Notes under the pieces: model-generated
Seen by the model: the letters and a program-made list of their open reading frames with translations, nothing else
Database searches by the model: none
Told to the model about the DNA's origin: nothing
Shown: positions 7,541 to 14,992 of the stretch, piece after piece
Numbering within the stretch: the first letter of the stretch is position 1
How the letters are laid out: the number at the start of each line of letters is the position of its first letter
Translations under genes and position numbers: made by a program
Assembly (NCBI GenBank): GCA_945929965.1
Contig: CAMEOT010000028.1
Span: 1-34,118 of the forward strand
Length of the DNA stretch: 34,118 nucleotides
Direction: 5' to 3'
From: an uncultured Lachnospiraceae bacterium
Lineage (GTDB): Bacteria > Bacillota > Clostridia > Lachnospirales > Lachnospiraceae

Positions 7541-7562
7541 GTGATTCTGTCTATTGACAATC
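7500..7562. repeat. Long hairpin joining the repeat array to the M23 gene end
   Basis: GATTGTCTAATAGACAGA plus TCAC in the third repeat (7500-7521) faces GTGATTCTGTCTATTGACAA plus TC outside the array (7541-7562). The arms pair over 21 bp with two single-base bulges. The outer arm begins at the M23 stop codon (7562-7564), so on the minus strand the hairpin forms directly after translation ends. The outer arm is in effect an inverted partial copy of the repeat unit. Confidence 0.7.
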
Positions 7563-8797
7563 TATTGCGAAATGTAGTTCCAAGGTGAAGTATACGCTCC
7601 GTCCTTACGCACGCTGAAATGCAGATGATTGCCGGTGGATCGTCCTGTGGAACCTACCGCTGCTATGGTCTCCCCGCGGACCACAATATCATCCTTAGAG
7701 ACATACAATGCCGATGCATGCATGTATATGGTATACAGTCCACCGCCATGATCGATCATTACATAATTTCCCATGGTGTTACTGTATGTGGCTGCCACCA
7801 CCTGCCCGTCATAGGCTGCATAGATTGCCGTTCCCTTCGGTGCCGCGAAATCCACACCGTTATGGAACTGCTCGATTCCTAAGGTCGGGTGGATACGGTT
7901 GCCATAATCGTCGGATATTCTGGTATAGGATGCCAGGGGGAATTTGAATACACCGCCATCATAGGTCAGCACCGTACCGCTGGCTTCCAGAATTCTCTTT
8001 TTCTCCGCAGCAATCGCTGCCTCCAGGGCTGCGATCTCCGCATCCTGATCCGCGATGGACTGCTTATATTCCTTAATTGCCTGTTCCTTATTGCTGATAT
8101 CGGATTCATAAGCGACAATGTCCCGGTTCTTCTGATCGATCAGAGCCTCCATGTTCGCCTGCTCCTGCTCCACACCGGCTTTTGCCTCGTCCAGGATCGT
8201 TTTCTCCTCCTCCAGCTCCTGCTTGCAGAGTTCAATATACTTACGGTTCTCCATGAAGTCTTTCCACTGTTGGCGGTCATATGCCATCACCAGGTCCATG
8301 AAATCCGCCCGGTTCAGGAAGTCGCTGAAGCTTTCTGCCTTCAGCATCATATCCACGATATAGGAGTCCCCTCTCTCATACATAATTCTTATGCGACGGA
8401 TCATGGCATTTTTCTGATTTTCTTCCCGTTCCAGTGCCGCATCCAGTTCCGCCTGTGTCTGAGTGATCTCCTCCTCTTTGGCGGTGATCTTGCTCTTCAA
8501 TTCCGCAATATTCTGTTCGATTTCGCTCAGGTTCCGATCCAGCTGTGCCACATAGTTCTTCAGATTGCTCTTCTGTGTCTCCAGATCCTTTTTGATCTTC
8601 TCCAGGTTACTCAGATTGCTCTTCATCGTTTCCCGTTCTTTTTGCGCCTGGCTGATCTGATCCTGTTTCTCCCGGATGCTGTCCGATGTAATGGAAGACA
8701 TGCTTGTGGCATTCACCCGCAGACCGTACGTTGCAGACGAAGCGGTCAATATCAGACACAGTGCCAGGCACAGGAAGCCTTTTTTCTTCTTATTCAA
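7562..8797 (-). CDS. EnvC-like murein hydrolase activator/M23 endopeptidase
   Basis: From TTG 8797 the product is 411 residues: a signal peptide (NKKKKGFLCLALCLILTAS), a long coiled coil of about 230 residues with EnvC/CwlO-like heptads, and a C-terminal LytM/M23 domain. The domain reads HNGVDFAAPKGTAIYAAYDG, MIDHGGGLYTIYMHAS and GNHLHFSVRKDG, so the zinc ligands (HxxxD, HxH) and catalytic His appear present and it may be an active hydrolase. ATG 8809 would add four residues but has no Shine-Dalgarno, whereas TTG 8797 has GGAG six bases upstream; the choice is not certain. It follows ftsE and ftsX, and FtsX is known to bind and activate such coiled-coil hydrolases, so a FtsEX-controlled septal or lateral wall hydrolase is likely. 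Confidence 0.9.
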   Translation of the reverse strand: MNKKKKGFLCLALCLILTASSATYGLRVNATSMSSITSDSIREKQDQISQAQKERETMKSNLSNLEKIKKDLETQKSNLKNYVAQLDRNLSEIEQNIAELKSKITAKEEEITQTQAELDAALEREENQKNAMIRRIRIMYERGDSYIVDMMLKAESFSDFLNRADFMDLVMAYDRQQWKDFMENRKYIELCKQELEEEKTILDEAKAGVEQEQANMEALIDQKNRDIVAYESDISNKEQAIKEYKQSIADQDAEIAALEAAIAAEKKRILEASGTVLTYDGGVFKFPLASYTRISDDYGNRIHPTLGIEQFHNGVDFAAPKGTAIYAAYDGQVVAATYSNTMGNYVMIDHGGGLYTIYMHASALYVSKDDIVVRGETIAAVGSTGRSTGNHLHFSVRKDGAYTSPWNYISQ

Positions 8798-8823
8798 TTC
8801 TATCTCCATTCACTATAAAATAA

Positions 8824-8863
8824 TCATGATGTATGTGAATCGTAATATTCGCATACATCATGA
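8824..8863. repeat. 17-bp hairpin between ftsX and the M23 gene
   Basis: TCATGATGTATGTGAAT (8824-8840) pairs over all 17 positions, with one G-T wobble, with 8847-8863 around a 6-nt loop. On the minus strand it is followed by ATTATTTTATAG, a broken T-run. It could be a partial terminator, an mRNA-stabilising hairpin or a processing site separating ftsEX expression from the hydrolase. Confidence 0.75.
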
Positions 8864-8895
8864 CAAAAAGCTCCGGGTTACATGTTCTTACATTA

Positions 8896-9831
8896 CTATA
8901 CGTGCAGGTGCTTCCGGACTGTGGAAATACTTCCCAGGAAACCGATACCCACGCCTACGCCCAGAGATATCGGAACCAGGAAATGGAACACCTCATCTAC
9001 CGACAGGAAATTCAGGAAACCGCTGAGTACCATAAATCGGTTCACCATGTAATTCAGTGCGTAATTATACAGGGAATAGATCAATCCCAAAGGTAGTGCA
9101 GCTCCGATCAGTCCGATCAGCATACCTTCCAGCACGAAAGGCGCACGCACGAAAAAGTCCGTTGCACCGATATATTTCATAATATTGATCTCTTCCGATC
9201 TCACAGAGATGCCGATGGCTACTGTATTGCTGATCAGGAAAATGCTGACAGCCAGCAGGATCACGATAATACCCATGGATACGTAAGCGATCAGCAGATT
9301 CAAACCACTTAAAGTATTGGCGGTCATCTCGGAGTAATTGACCTTGCGCACCTCCGGTATGGACTGCAGCCAGGTCACCAGTGCGTCCTGCATGGATACG
9401 TCACTCAAAAAAATCTCATAACTATCCTCACCGGCCAACGGATTCTCTGGAAATCCCTCCGCATAATCCTCCCCGAAATAGTCCGGTCCGAAAGTAGCCC
9501 ATGCCTCATCCGCGGATTTGAACTGTACATCGGATACTTCTGCACGTTTGGCAATCTCCTGACCGATCTCCTCTATCTTCTGTTCGGAAGGAATCTGTCC
9601 ATCTGTATGGCTCTCACAGCCATCCCATTCGCTATGGAAAAATACGGTGACAGACACGCCTTCTTCTGCCGTCTTCAGAATATTCTGGAAGTTGGCAACG
9701 ATGGAATAGAACAGTCCGAATAAAAACAGACATGCCGAAATCGTCGCAATGGAAGCCAGGGAGTACCATTTATTACGGAAAATGTTGGCAAATCCCTGCT
9801 TAATCGTATATAAAAGTGTACTAATCTTCAT
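8896..9831 (-). CDS. ftsX: Cell division ABC transporter permease FtsX
   Basis: The 311-residue protein has the FtsX plan: a short cytoplasmic N-terminus (YTIKQGFANIFRNKWYSLAS), one transmembrane helix, a large extracellular domain (about 50-185) that would contact the hydrolase, and three C-terminal helices around LIAYVSMGIIVILLAVSIFL and FVLEGMLIGLIGAALPLG. The motif IMKYIGATDFFVRAPFVLEG is typical. ATG 9831 overlaps the ftsE end by 11 bp and is preferred to a TTG one codon earlier. With FtsE it links ATP hydrolysis to activation of the downstream M23 protein. Confidence 0.94.
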   Translation of the reverse strand: MKISTLLYTIKQGFANIFRNKWYSLASIATISACLFLFGLFYSIVANFQNILKTAEEGVSVTVFFHSEWDGCESHTDGQIPSEQKIEEIGQEIAKRAEVSDVQFKSADEAWATFGPDYFGEDYAEGFPENPLAGEDSYEIFLSDVSMQDALVTWLQSIPEVRKVNYSEMTANTLSGLNLLIAYVSMGIIVILLAVSIFLISNTVAIGISVRSEEINIMKYIGATDFFVRAPFVLEGMLIGLIGAALPLGLIYSLYNYALNYMVNRFMVLSGFLNFLSVDEVFHFLVPISLGVGVGIGFLGSISTVRKHLHV

Positions 9832-10564
9832 CAATATACCCGCCCTTCTCTTCGTCGCTGATAATCACACCTTTTTTCATGGTGATCACTCGTTTCTGCA
9901 TTGCATTGACGATTTCACGGTTATGGGTTACCACGACTACCGTGGTGCCGCTTTCATTGATCTCTTCTAACAGCTTCATGATCTCCCAGGAATTATTGGG
10001 ATCCAGATTACCGGTGGGCTCATCCGCCAAAAGTATGGAAGGATTGTTCACCAGTGCTCTTGCCAGTGCCACACGCTGCTGCTCACCGCCGGAGAGCTGT
10101 TTGGTCTTCGCCTTGTATTTGCCGGCAAGCCCTACGGTTGCCAGAATTGCAGGAACATTTCTACGGATCTCACTGACAGGAGTCTCCACAATACGCTGTG
10201 CAAATGCTACATTTTCATAAACATTACGGTCATTCAACAGTCGGAAATCCTGAAACACCACGCCCAGATTACGACGGAATCTGGGAATCTGTCTGTGCTT
10301 TAATTTCGCCAGATCATTTCCCATAACATAAACACTGCCGCTGGTCGCCGTAAGCTCCCGCAGCAGTAATTTGATCAATGTCGATTTACCAGATCCGCTG
10401 TCACCTACGATAAATACAAATTCCCCTCTTCCGATGCTCAACGTTACGCCATTGAGTGCCGGAGAGCCGGAGGAATAGGACTTGCTTACATTGTCCAGGA
10501 AGATAATGCCATTTTCCTCTATGATCCGTTCTCTCTTCAGCCTTTGTGCTTCTTTATTTGCCAT
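9821..10564 (-). CDS. ftsE: Cell division ATP-binding protein FtsE
   Basis: The 247-residue ABC ATPase has Walker A GDSGSGKSTL, Q-loop VVFQDFRLLNDRNVYENVAF (a hallmark of FtsE), signature LSGGEQQRVALARAL, Walker B ILLADEPTGNLDP and the switch region VVVVTHNREIVNAMQKRVI. It has about 15 extra N-terminal residues before the usual IIFLDNVSKSY start. A weak AAAGG lies upstream of the ATG. It begins the ftsE-ftsX-M23-ctpA cluster and is separated from the PucR-like regulator by a segment containing a long perfect hairpin. Confidence 0.95.
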   Translation of the reverse strand: MANKEAQRLKRERIIEENGIIFLDNVSKSYSSGSPALNGVTLSIGRGEFVFIVGDSGSGKSTLIKLLLRELTATSGSVYVMGNDLAKLKHRQIPRFRRNLGVVFQDFRLLNDRNVYENVAFAQRIVETPVSEIRRNVPAILATVGLAGKYKAKTKQLSGGEQQRVALARALVNNPSILLADEPTGNLDPNNSWEIMKLLEEINESGTTVVVVTHNREIVNAMQKRVITMKKGVIISDEEKGGYIDED

Positions 10565-10598
10565 TTTATATCTTGCCTTTCTACTGCCTTGTCATCAT

Positions 10599-10649
10599 AT
10601 TGATTTCTTGCAGAGCCTCATTCGCAAAATCGCTCTGCAAGAAATCAAT
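10599..10649. repeat. 18-bp perfect inverted repeat over the regulator's stop codon
   Basis: ATTGATTTCTTGCAGAGC (10599-10616) is matched perfectly by 10632-10649, with a 15-nt loop. The right arm contains the TGA stop codon (10645-10647) of the PucR-like regulator. Neither strand has a T-tract after the stem, so it is not a standard terminator. It lies 35 bp from the ftsE start codon. Confidence 0.8.
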
Positions 10650-11730
10650 ACTCATATGTTTCCATGTACTTCATATATTTTACAACCATCAATGCGATCT
10701 TGAAGGTGATGGCATCTTCAAATACACGCAGATCCAGTCCGGTACTCTTCTGGAGCTTATCCAGGCGGTATACCAGTGTATTTCTGTGAATGAACAGCTG
10801 TCTGGAGGTCTCGGACACATTCAGGCTGTTCTCGAAGAACTTATAAATTGTGGTCAGTGTCTCTTCATCGAAATCATCCGGACTCTTGCCTCCGAAGATC
10901 TCACGGATGAACATCTTGCACAGCGGAATGGGCAGCTGATAGATCAGACGACCGATTCCCAGTTCACTGTATGCGATAATATCTCTCTCGTCGAAGAAGA
11001 TCTTGCCTACATCCAGTGCCATCTTGGCTTCCTTATAAGAACGGCTGACTTCCTTGATCTCATGTACGATGGTACCGTAGGCAATGCGGACTTCCCGGAT
11101 ACCTTCCTTGAGCAGTGTGTCTTCCAGGGCTCTGGCAGCCTTCTCGATCTCTTTGCCGGTATCGGTCTCGGCGAATTCCTTCACCACGATCACATTGCTC
11201 TCATCCACTGCGGTGATAAAGTCCTTACTGTTGGTTCCGAAATGGTTCCGCGCCAGTTCCAGGACATTGTTGTCCTTACCTCCTGCGGACTCCACGATCA
11301 TAACCACACGGGGAACATCTGTCTGAATGTGCAGCTTCTTGGAACGGCTGTAGATATCCACCAGCAGCAGGTTGTCTAACAGCAGGTTCTTGATGAAGTT
11401 ATCCTTATCGAATCTCTCCTTATAGGCCACTAACAGATTCTGGATCTGAAAAGCAACCATTTTGCCGATCATATAGACATCCTCACCGGTACCGCCGGCT
11501 ACGAGAATATACTCCAGCTGCTGCTCATCGTAGATTTTGAAATACTGATATCCCTGAATCTCCTGTGAATCTGCCGGAGATGATGCGAACTCTACCGCAG
11601 GCTTGGAACAGTTGCCCATGTCCATGGTCGCAGCCACTTCCTTACCGTCCACATCCATGACGCACAGCTCTACTCTGGCGATTCCTTTCAATCCTTCAAT
11701 GGTGTTCTGTAAAATCTGATTCGATATCAT
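10645..11730 (-). CDS. PucR/sugar-diacid-regulator-type transcription factor
   Basis: From ATG 11730 the protein has 361 residues. The N-terminal part (MISNQILQNTIEGLKGIARV) resembles the sensor region of sugar-diacid-type regulators, the middle (about 140-270) is a degenerate GGDEF-like segment, and the C-terminus is the PucR helix-turn-helix: SLNVSETSRQLFIHRNTLVY followed by RLDKLQKSTGLDLR. AAGGAGCATAAG precedes this ATG; an upstream in-frame ATG at 11799 lacks support and would cover the promoter. The inducer is unknown. It precedes ftsE but is probably transcribed from its own promoter. This family is also called CdaR in some databases; it is unrelated to the YbbR-type CdaR at 16821-18107. 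Confidence 0.88.
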   Translation of the reverse strand: MISNQILQNTIEGLKGIARVELCVMDVDGKEVAATMDMGNCSKPAVEFASSPADSQEIQGYQYFKIYDEQQLEYILVAGGTGEDVYMIGKMVAFQIQNLLVAYKERFDKDNFIKNLLLDNLLLVDIYSRSKKLHIQTDVPRVVMIVESAGGKDNNVLELARNHFGTNSKDFITAVDESNVIVVKEFAETDTGKEIEKAARALEDTLLKEGIREVRIAYGTIVHEIKEVSRSYKEAKMALDVGKIFFDERDIIAYSELGIGRLIYQLPIPLCKMFIREIFGGKSPDDFDEETLTTIYKFFENSLNVSETSRQLFIHRNTLVYRLDKLQKSTGLDLRVFEDAITFKIALMVVKYMKYMETYEY

Positions 11731-11781
11731 CTTATGCTCCTTCAGTCCCCAACCAAAATTTCTTCTTGACGTAGTACCCCA

Positions 11782-11819
11782 TACATTACAAATGTACAAA
11801 AAGTCCGATAAAAAAGCAA
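11782..11819 (-). promoter_or_regulatory. Candidate promoter and palindromic operator of the PucR-like gene
   Basis: On the minus strand TTGCTT (11814-11819) and TACATT (11791-11796) are 17 bp apart. The -10 forms one arm of a perfect 15-bp palindrome, TACATT-TGT-AATGTA (11782-11796), covering the likely start of transcription. This is where an autorepressor could bind. The boxes match consensus only moderately. Confidence 0.45.
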
Positions 11820-11871
11820 TAGTTTTTTATGCACTTTTTAGTAAAAATGCCATTTTCTTTTCTAATAAGCG

Positions 11872-11912
11872 TAAAAAAAGAATTCGGAAACTAATATTCC
11901 GAACTCTTTTTG
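11872..11912 (-). terminator. Terminator of the small motility-protein gene
   Basis: On the minus strand AAAAAGAGTTCGGAA (11911-11897) pairs with TTCCGAATTCTTTTT across ATATTAGT-like loop bases, with one mismatch, and runs into a T7 tract. Because the base of the stem is A-rich on one side and T-rich on the other it may work in both directions. Confidence 0.8.
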
Positions 11913-11942
11913 TCTTAGCGTTTATTATGTATTATTTCTGCG

Positions 11943-12134
11943 CTAAATCCGCAGATCGATATTGGCACCAAGCTCCGGTGTTACACTGCGTTCCATAGCT
12001 GCGGAATCCATCATCTGTACGATTCCCTGTCCCAGTGCTTCGTTCGTATCCATCGCCTTGCCAAGTACAGCCGTTCCGACTTTCGTCTGCAGATTGTTCG
12101 AAGCCATTGCCATTGATAATCCTGCGATATCCAT
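11943..12134 (-). CDS. yjfB: YjfB-family small putative motility protein
   Basis: The 63-residue protein starts MDIAGLSMAMASNNLQTKVG and continues VLGKAMDTNEALGQGIVQMM, the pattern of the YjfB family (Pfam YjfB_motility), whose members occur in flagellated Firmicutes; their molecular role is not established. There is no signal peptide or membrane helix; the sequence is Ala/Met-rich and should be helical. AGGAGGTG sits seven bases before the ATG, and the gene has its own promoter and terminator, so it is expressed as a monocistronic mRNA. I saw no sigma-D-type promoter. The family call is good, the function open. Confidence 0.85.
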   Translation of the reverse strand: MDIAGLSMAMASNNLQTKVGTAVLGKAMDTNEALGQGIVQMMDSAAMERSVTPELGANIDLRI

Positions 12135-12179
12135 GATAACACCTCCTGTATCTGTTCATATCTCTCAGATTACGTCTCT

Positions 12180-12208
12180 ACTATAACACATATTGTTTTT
12201 GATTTCCA
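12180..12208 (-). promoter_or_regulatory. Promoter of the YjfB-type gene
   Basis: The minus strand shows TGGAAA (12203-12208), a 17-nt spacer and TATAGT (12180-12185) preceded by TGT, an extended -10. The start of transcription would fall near 12173, leaving a leader of about 40 nt. It sits between the cvfB stop codon and the small gene. Confidence 0.65.
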
Positions 12209-12214
12209 GCACAA

Positions 12215-13063
12215 TTAACGGACTCTGCGGATGCTTTTCTCCGTGATCTGGATCTTGCCTTCTTTTAACAGATGTCCTACGGCACGCTTGAATTCATTTT
12301 TGCTCATGCCGGTCTCGTGGGTAATGACCTCAGGAGCTGCCTTATCATTAAAGGGCAGAGCGCCTTCATAGCTGTCTAACAGCTTCTCAATTTTCTCCGC
12401 ATCCTTTTGGATCTGCAGGTATGCTTTTTCGCGGATGCTCAGTGTAAGTTTGCCGTCCTCCAGCACTTTTACGACGCGGGCGGTCACCTGTTCTCCGATC
12501 CCTGGCTGCTCTGTGGCGCCAAAGAGTTCTTTTTTCGGGATCAGTGCGGAGAAACAGTCATCCACGGCTACAAATGCTCCGAAATTTTTGCTGATCTCAT
12601 AGATCCTGCCGGTGACCTTGTCATCTTTTTTATAAGGGCTGTCCGTGCGCAGATGTTCATAGACATTCATGGTAGCGCAGAGTCTGCCGCTTTTGTCGAT
12701 ATAGAGGGAAGATAACACCTGATCTCCCGCTTTTACTTTGCGGGTCTGCTGCTTGAAGGGCAGGAACAGATCCTTCTCCAGTCCCCAGTCCAGGAATGCA
12801 CCCACTTTTCCGATCTGTACCACCGTCAAAAGTGCCACCTGTCCCATTATTAATTTGGGAGTTCTGGTCGTGGCGATCAGGCGGTCGCTGGAATCCCGAT
12901 ACAGGAATACCTCCACCTCATCCCCTACCTTGGCTCCGGCAGGAACCTGTTTAGCCGGCAGGAGCACTTTGTCATCCGGTGCTTCCTTCGTTGCCAGATA
13001 GACTCCGAATTCTACTTTTTTCACAATTACAAGCGTCTGTTTTTCGCCTAATTTCAGTTCCAC
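12215..13063 (-). CDS. cvfB: S1-domain RNA-binding protein CvfB
   Basis: The 282-residue protein matches the CvfB/YitL plan: an S1-like N-terminal domain (about 1-65), a second (about 70-135, VGAFLDWGLEKDLFLPFKQQ), a canonical S1 domain (about 148-215, GRIYEISKNFGAFVAVDDCF), and a C-terminal winged helix (ITHETGMSKNEFKRAVGHLL). CvfB affects virulence factor expression in Staphylococcus aureus; in commensals it is a general RNA-binding regulator of unknown targets. The start codon is GTG (13061-13063) with AGGAG five bases upstream. It is the last gene of the group that follows HPr. Confidence 0.9.
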   Translation of the reverse strand: MELKLGEKQTLVIVKKVEFGVYLATKEAPDDKVLLPAKQVPAGAKVGDEVEVFLYRDSSDRLIATTRTPKLIMGQVALLTVVQIGKVGAFLDWGLEKDLFLPFKQQTRKVKAGDQVLSSLYIDKSGRLCATMNVYEHLRTDSPYKKDDKVTGRIYEISKNFGAFVAVDDCFSALIPKKELFGATEQPGIGEQVTARVVKVLEDGKLTLSIREKAYLQIQKDAEKIEKLLDSYEGALPFNDKAAPEVITHETGMSKNEFKRAVGHLLKEGKIQITEKSIRRVR

Positions 13064-13133
13064 GTTTTCTCCTGTTCTGTCTGTTTCACAGCTTTTGTTT
13101 CAGTTATCGGTTCAATTAATTTTGCTATTATCA

Positions 13134-13841
13134 CTACTGTTGTAGAAATTCTACGGATACATAGGGTCTGCCTTCCTCATCCCGCAGGCTGACAACATAG
13201 CCACTCTCCACAGATACTATGTAAGGATACAACACATCATCCAGAAATGCCTGCTTTTTATATTCCGCACGCATCTGGTGAATCAGGAAATCATCCGGCA
13301 GATACTCCATGGCAATGTTCACATATTGGCCGTTGTTCACGTGATGGTTGGTGTCCAGATGATGCTTTTTCACCACGATGGGTTCCAGCAGCTGTCCACC
13401 CTCCGGTACGGTGATCTTACGGGGGGCATAATCCATGTCCAGCTTTTCATCAATTCCGTAGCCCTTATGCATGGCTTCGTTCACCGCCACCGGTTTCCCC
13501 GTGGTCATATCTAACAGACTCCAGAGAGAGTTAGCCTTCGCCAGGTAATTTCCCTCTTCATCCAGCATTGCGAAATTACGGTATCCCAGAAAGCCCTTTA
13601 ATTCATAGGGCAATGTCACAATTTTTACTCTCTCACCAAGCCTCGGATACCGGTCTACCACGATCTGCCAGGAGGATAATACCCATGCCTGTCCGATCTC
13701 CTTCATATAGACGATTCCGAGCCCCACATCTTCCGAATGGAAGGTGGAGCAGTCCTGAAAATAATTCAGCAGTGCATTCAGCGTAAGTTCCCCTTCGCTG
13801 TCCGTCTCACTGTAACGTATTCTGCTGTCAAATGCGTACAT
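13134..13841 (-). CDS. Acyl-ACP thioesterase
   Basis: The 235-residue protein has the double hot-dog fold of the acyl-ACP thioesterase family (Pfam Acyl-ACP_TE). The N-terminal half shows RIRYSETDSEGELTLNALLN and YFQDCSTFHSEDVGLG. The C-terminal half has HHLDTNHHVNNGQYVNIAME, which carries the conserved Asn/His active-site region. It hydrolyses acyl-ACP to release free fatty acids in the cytoplasm. AAGGAG lies nine bases before the ATG. It follows the CPBP protease by about 50 bp and precedes cvfB by 70 bp with no terminator seen in between. Chain-length preference cannot be inferred. Confidence 0.9.
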   Translation of the reverse strand: MYAFDSRIRYSETDSEGELTLNALLNYFQDCSTFHSEDVGLGIVYMKEIGQAWVLSSWQIVVDRYPRLGERVKIVTLPYELKGFLGYRNFAMLDEEGNYLAKANSLWSLLDMTTGKPVAVNEAMHKGYGIDEKLDMDYAPRKITVPEGGQLLEPIVVKKHHLDTNHHVNNGQYVNIAMEYLPDDFLIHQMRAEYKKQAFLDDVLYPYIVSVESGYVVSLRDEEGRPYVSVEFLQQ

Positions 13842-13892
13842 GTATCATATCTCCTTTTTCTGCCTGCCACTGTCAGCCCCTGTGAAACGTAT

Positions 13893-14918
13893 TTACAGGG
13901 ACAGCGGAGAGATTCCCAACAGCATCTGCACGATCTCCGGGAACATCTGCAGAAGGATCATCACGATCCAGAAAATGCAGTAGCAGAGCATTCCGGGATT
14001 GCAGATGACTGTTTTGAATCTCTGTCCCTTAGGGATTTGTCCCGGCTCCACTGCAAATCTTTTGCGGAAGACAATAAACAGAACAATTCCGGTAATCACT
14101 GCTGCCAGAATAAATAATACATAGATCATATAACCAATCCAGCCCGGCAGATATTGCATCATGAAGTCCATGATAGCCTGCGCATCCCCGCCGTTCATGA
14201 CGATCTCCTGGTATTCGTCCAGATGAATTGCCTTCAACAGCAAAACACTTACCACAGCTCCCATAAAGTTGATACACATATGTAAGCCGATGGTAATCTT
14301 CAGGTTGCCGGTCTTCACATACAGAAATGCCAGGAACATTCCAAGCAACATTGCATACGCGAACTGGTTCAGGTTGCCATGGAACAGTCCGAACATCAGA
14401 CCGGACAGGACAATAGCCACTCCCTGACCGTATTTTACGGTGCGATCCACGATCAGTTTGCGGAAAATATATTCTTCCAGGATCGGTGCACAGATCACCA
14501 TATAGAGAAAGGTAACCATCATGTTGGACTCTGTTGCATAGGCCATAAGGGCATTATCTACTTCCGAGCCCTTCAGTGCACCGACTACCGTAGTGATCAG
14601 TGTTCCCACCAGATTACCGCAATACATCAATGCATAACACATGATCAGTGCCACAATGAACTGTCCGGGTTTCATACTTCTCTTCACAGGTGCTTCCCCG
14701 GGTATCCGCTTCACCAGTGCGATCAATATCGGCATACCGATCAGATACAACGGCAGGACAGCAAGGATCAGGTTGATGGTCGTATTCTCCAGCCACTCCG
14801 GCTTTACCTGTCCCACAACAGCCACGACTGCCATCTGCACTGCGTAGATGATCAATGTTCCGATCAGGAACCTCCAGCCCAGACTGGAAAAACTCTTCTT
14901 CATACTTTTTTCTTCCAT
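13893..14918 (-). CDS. CPBP family intramembrane glutamic protease
   Basis: The 341-residue protein has about eight hydrophobic helices. The CPBP/Abi motifs are present: APILEEYIFRKLIVDR (the EExxxR box, near residue 145), GLMFGLFHGNLNQFAYAMLL (second motif, His) and TIGLHMCINFMGAVV (third motif, His and Asn). Family members include CAAX prenyl proteases and bacteriocin-immunity proteins; the substrate here is unknown. The start at 14918 has GGGAGAG nearby; residue 6 is an alternative. The gene starts only 23 bp beyond the HPr terminator, so it probably depends on read-through from HPr or on a promoter overlapping the hairpin. Confidence 0.88.
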   Translation of the reverse strand: MEEKSMKKSFSSLGWRFLIGTLIIYAVQMAVVAVVGQVKPEWLENTTINLILAVLPLYLIGMPILIALVKRIPGEAPVKRSMKPGQFIVALIMCYALMYCGNLVGTLITTVVGALKGSEVDNALMAYATESNMMVTFLYMVICAPILEEYIFRKLIVDRTVKYGQGVAIVLSGLMFGLFHGNLNQFAYAMLLGMFLAFLYVKTGNLKITIGLHMCINFMGAVVSVLLLKAIHLDEYQEIVMNGGDAQAIMDFMMQYLPGWIGYMIYVLFILAAVITGIVLFIVFRKRFAVEPGQIPKGQRFKTVICNPGMLCYCIFWIVMILLQMFPEIVQMLLGISPLSL

Positions 14919-14940
14919 GTTATCTCTCCCTCATGTCATA

Positions 14941-14972
14941 GAAAAAGCTGTGCACCGCAAGGATACACAGCC
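14941..14972 (-). terminator. Terminator after the HPr gene
   Basis: On the minus strand GCTGTGTATC pairs with GGTGCACAGC over 10 bp (two G-T pairs) around a CTTGC loop, followed by TTTTTC. It lies 20 bp after the HPr stop codon. Confidence 0.8.
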
Positions 14973-14992
14973 CCTTATTTTTCTGCTGTGGT

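Noticed and set aside
7889..8818. 309-codon open frame antisense to the M23 hydrolase
   Set aside because: It mirrors the coiled-coil codons, and its hydrophobic composition is the expected complement of Glu/Lys/Gln-rich sequence.
13871..13903. Terminator between the CPBP protease and the thioesterase
   Set aside because: CCCTGT/ACAGGG can pair but no T-run follows, so it is not supported as a terminator.
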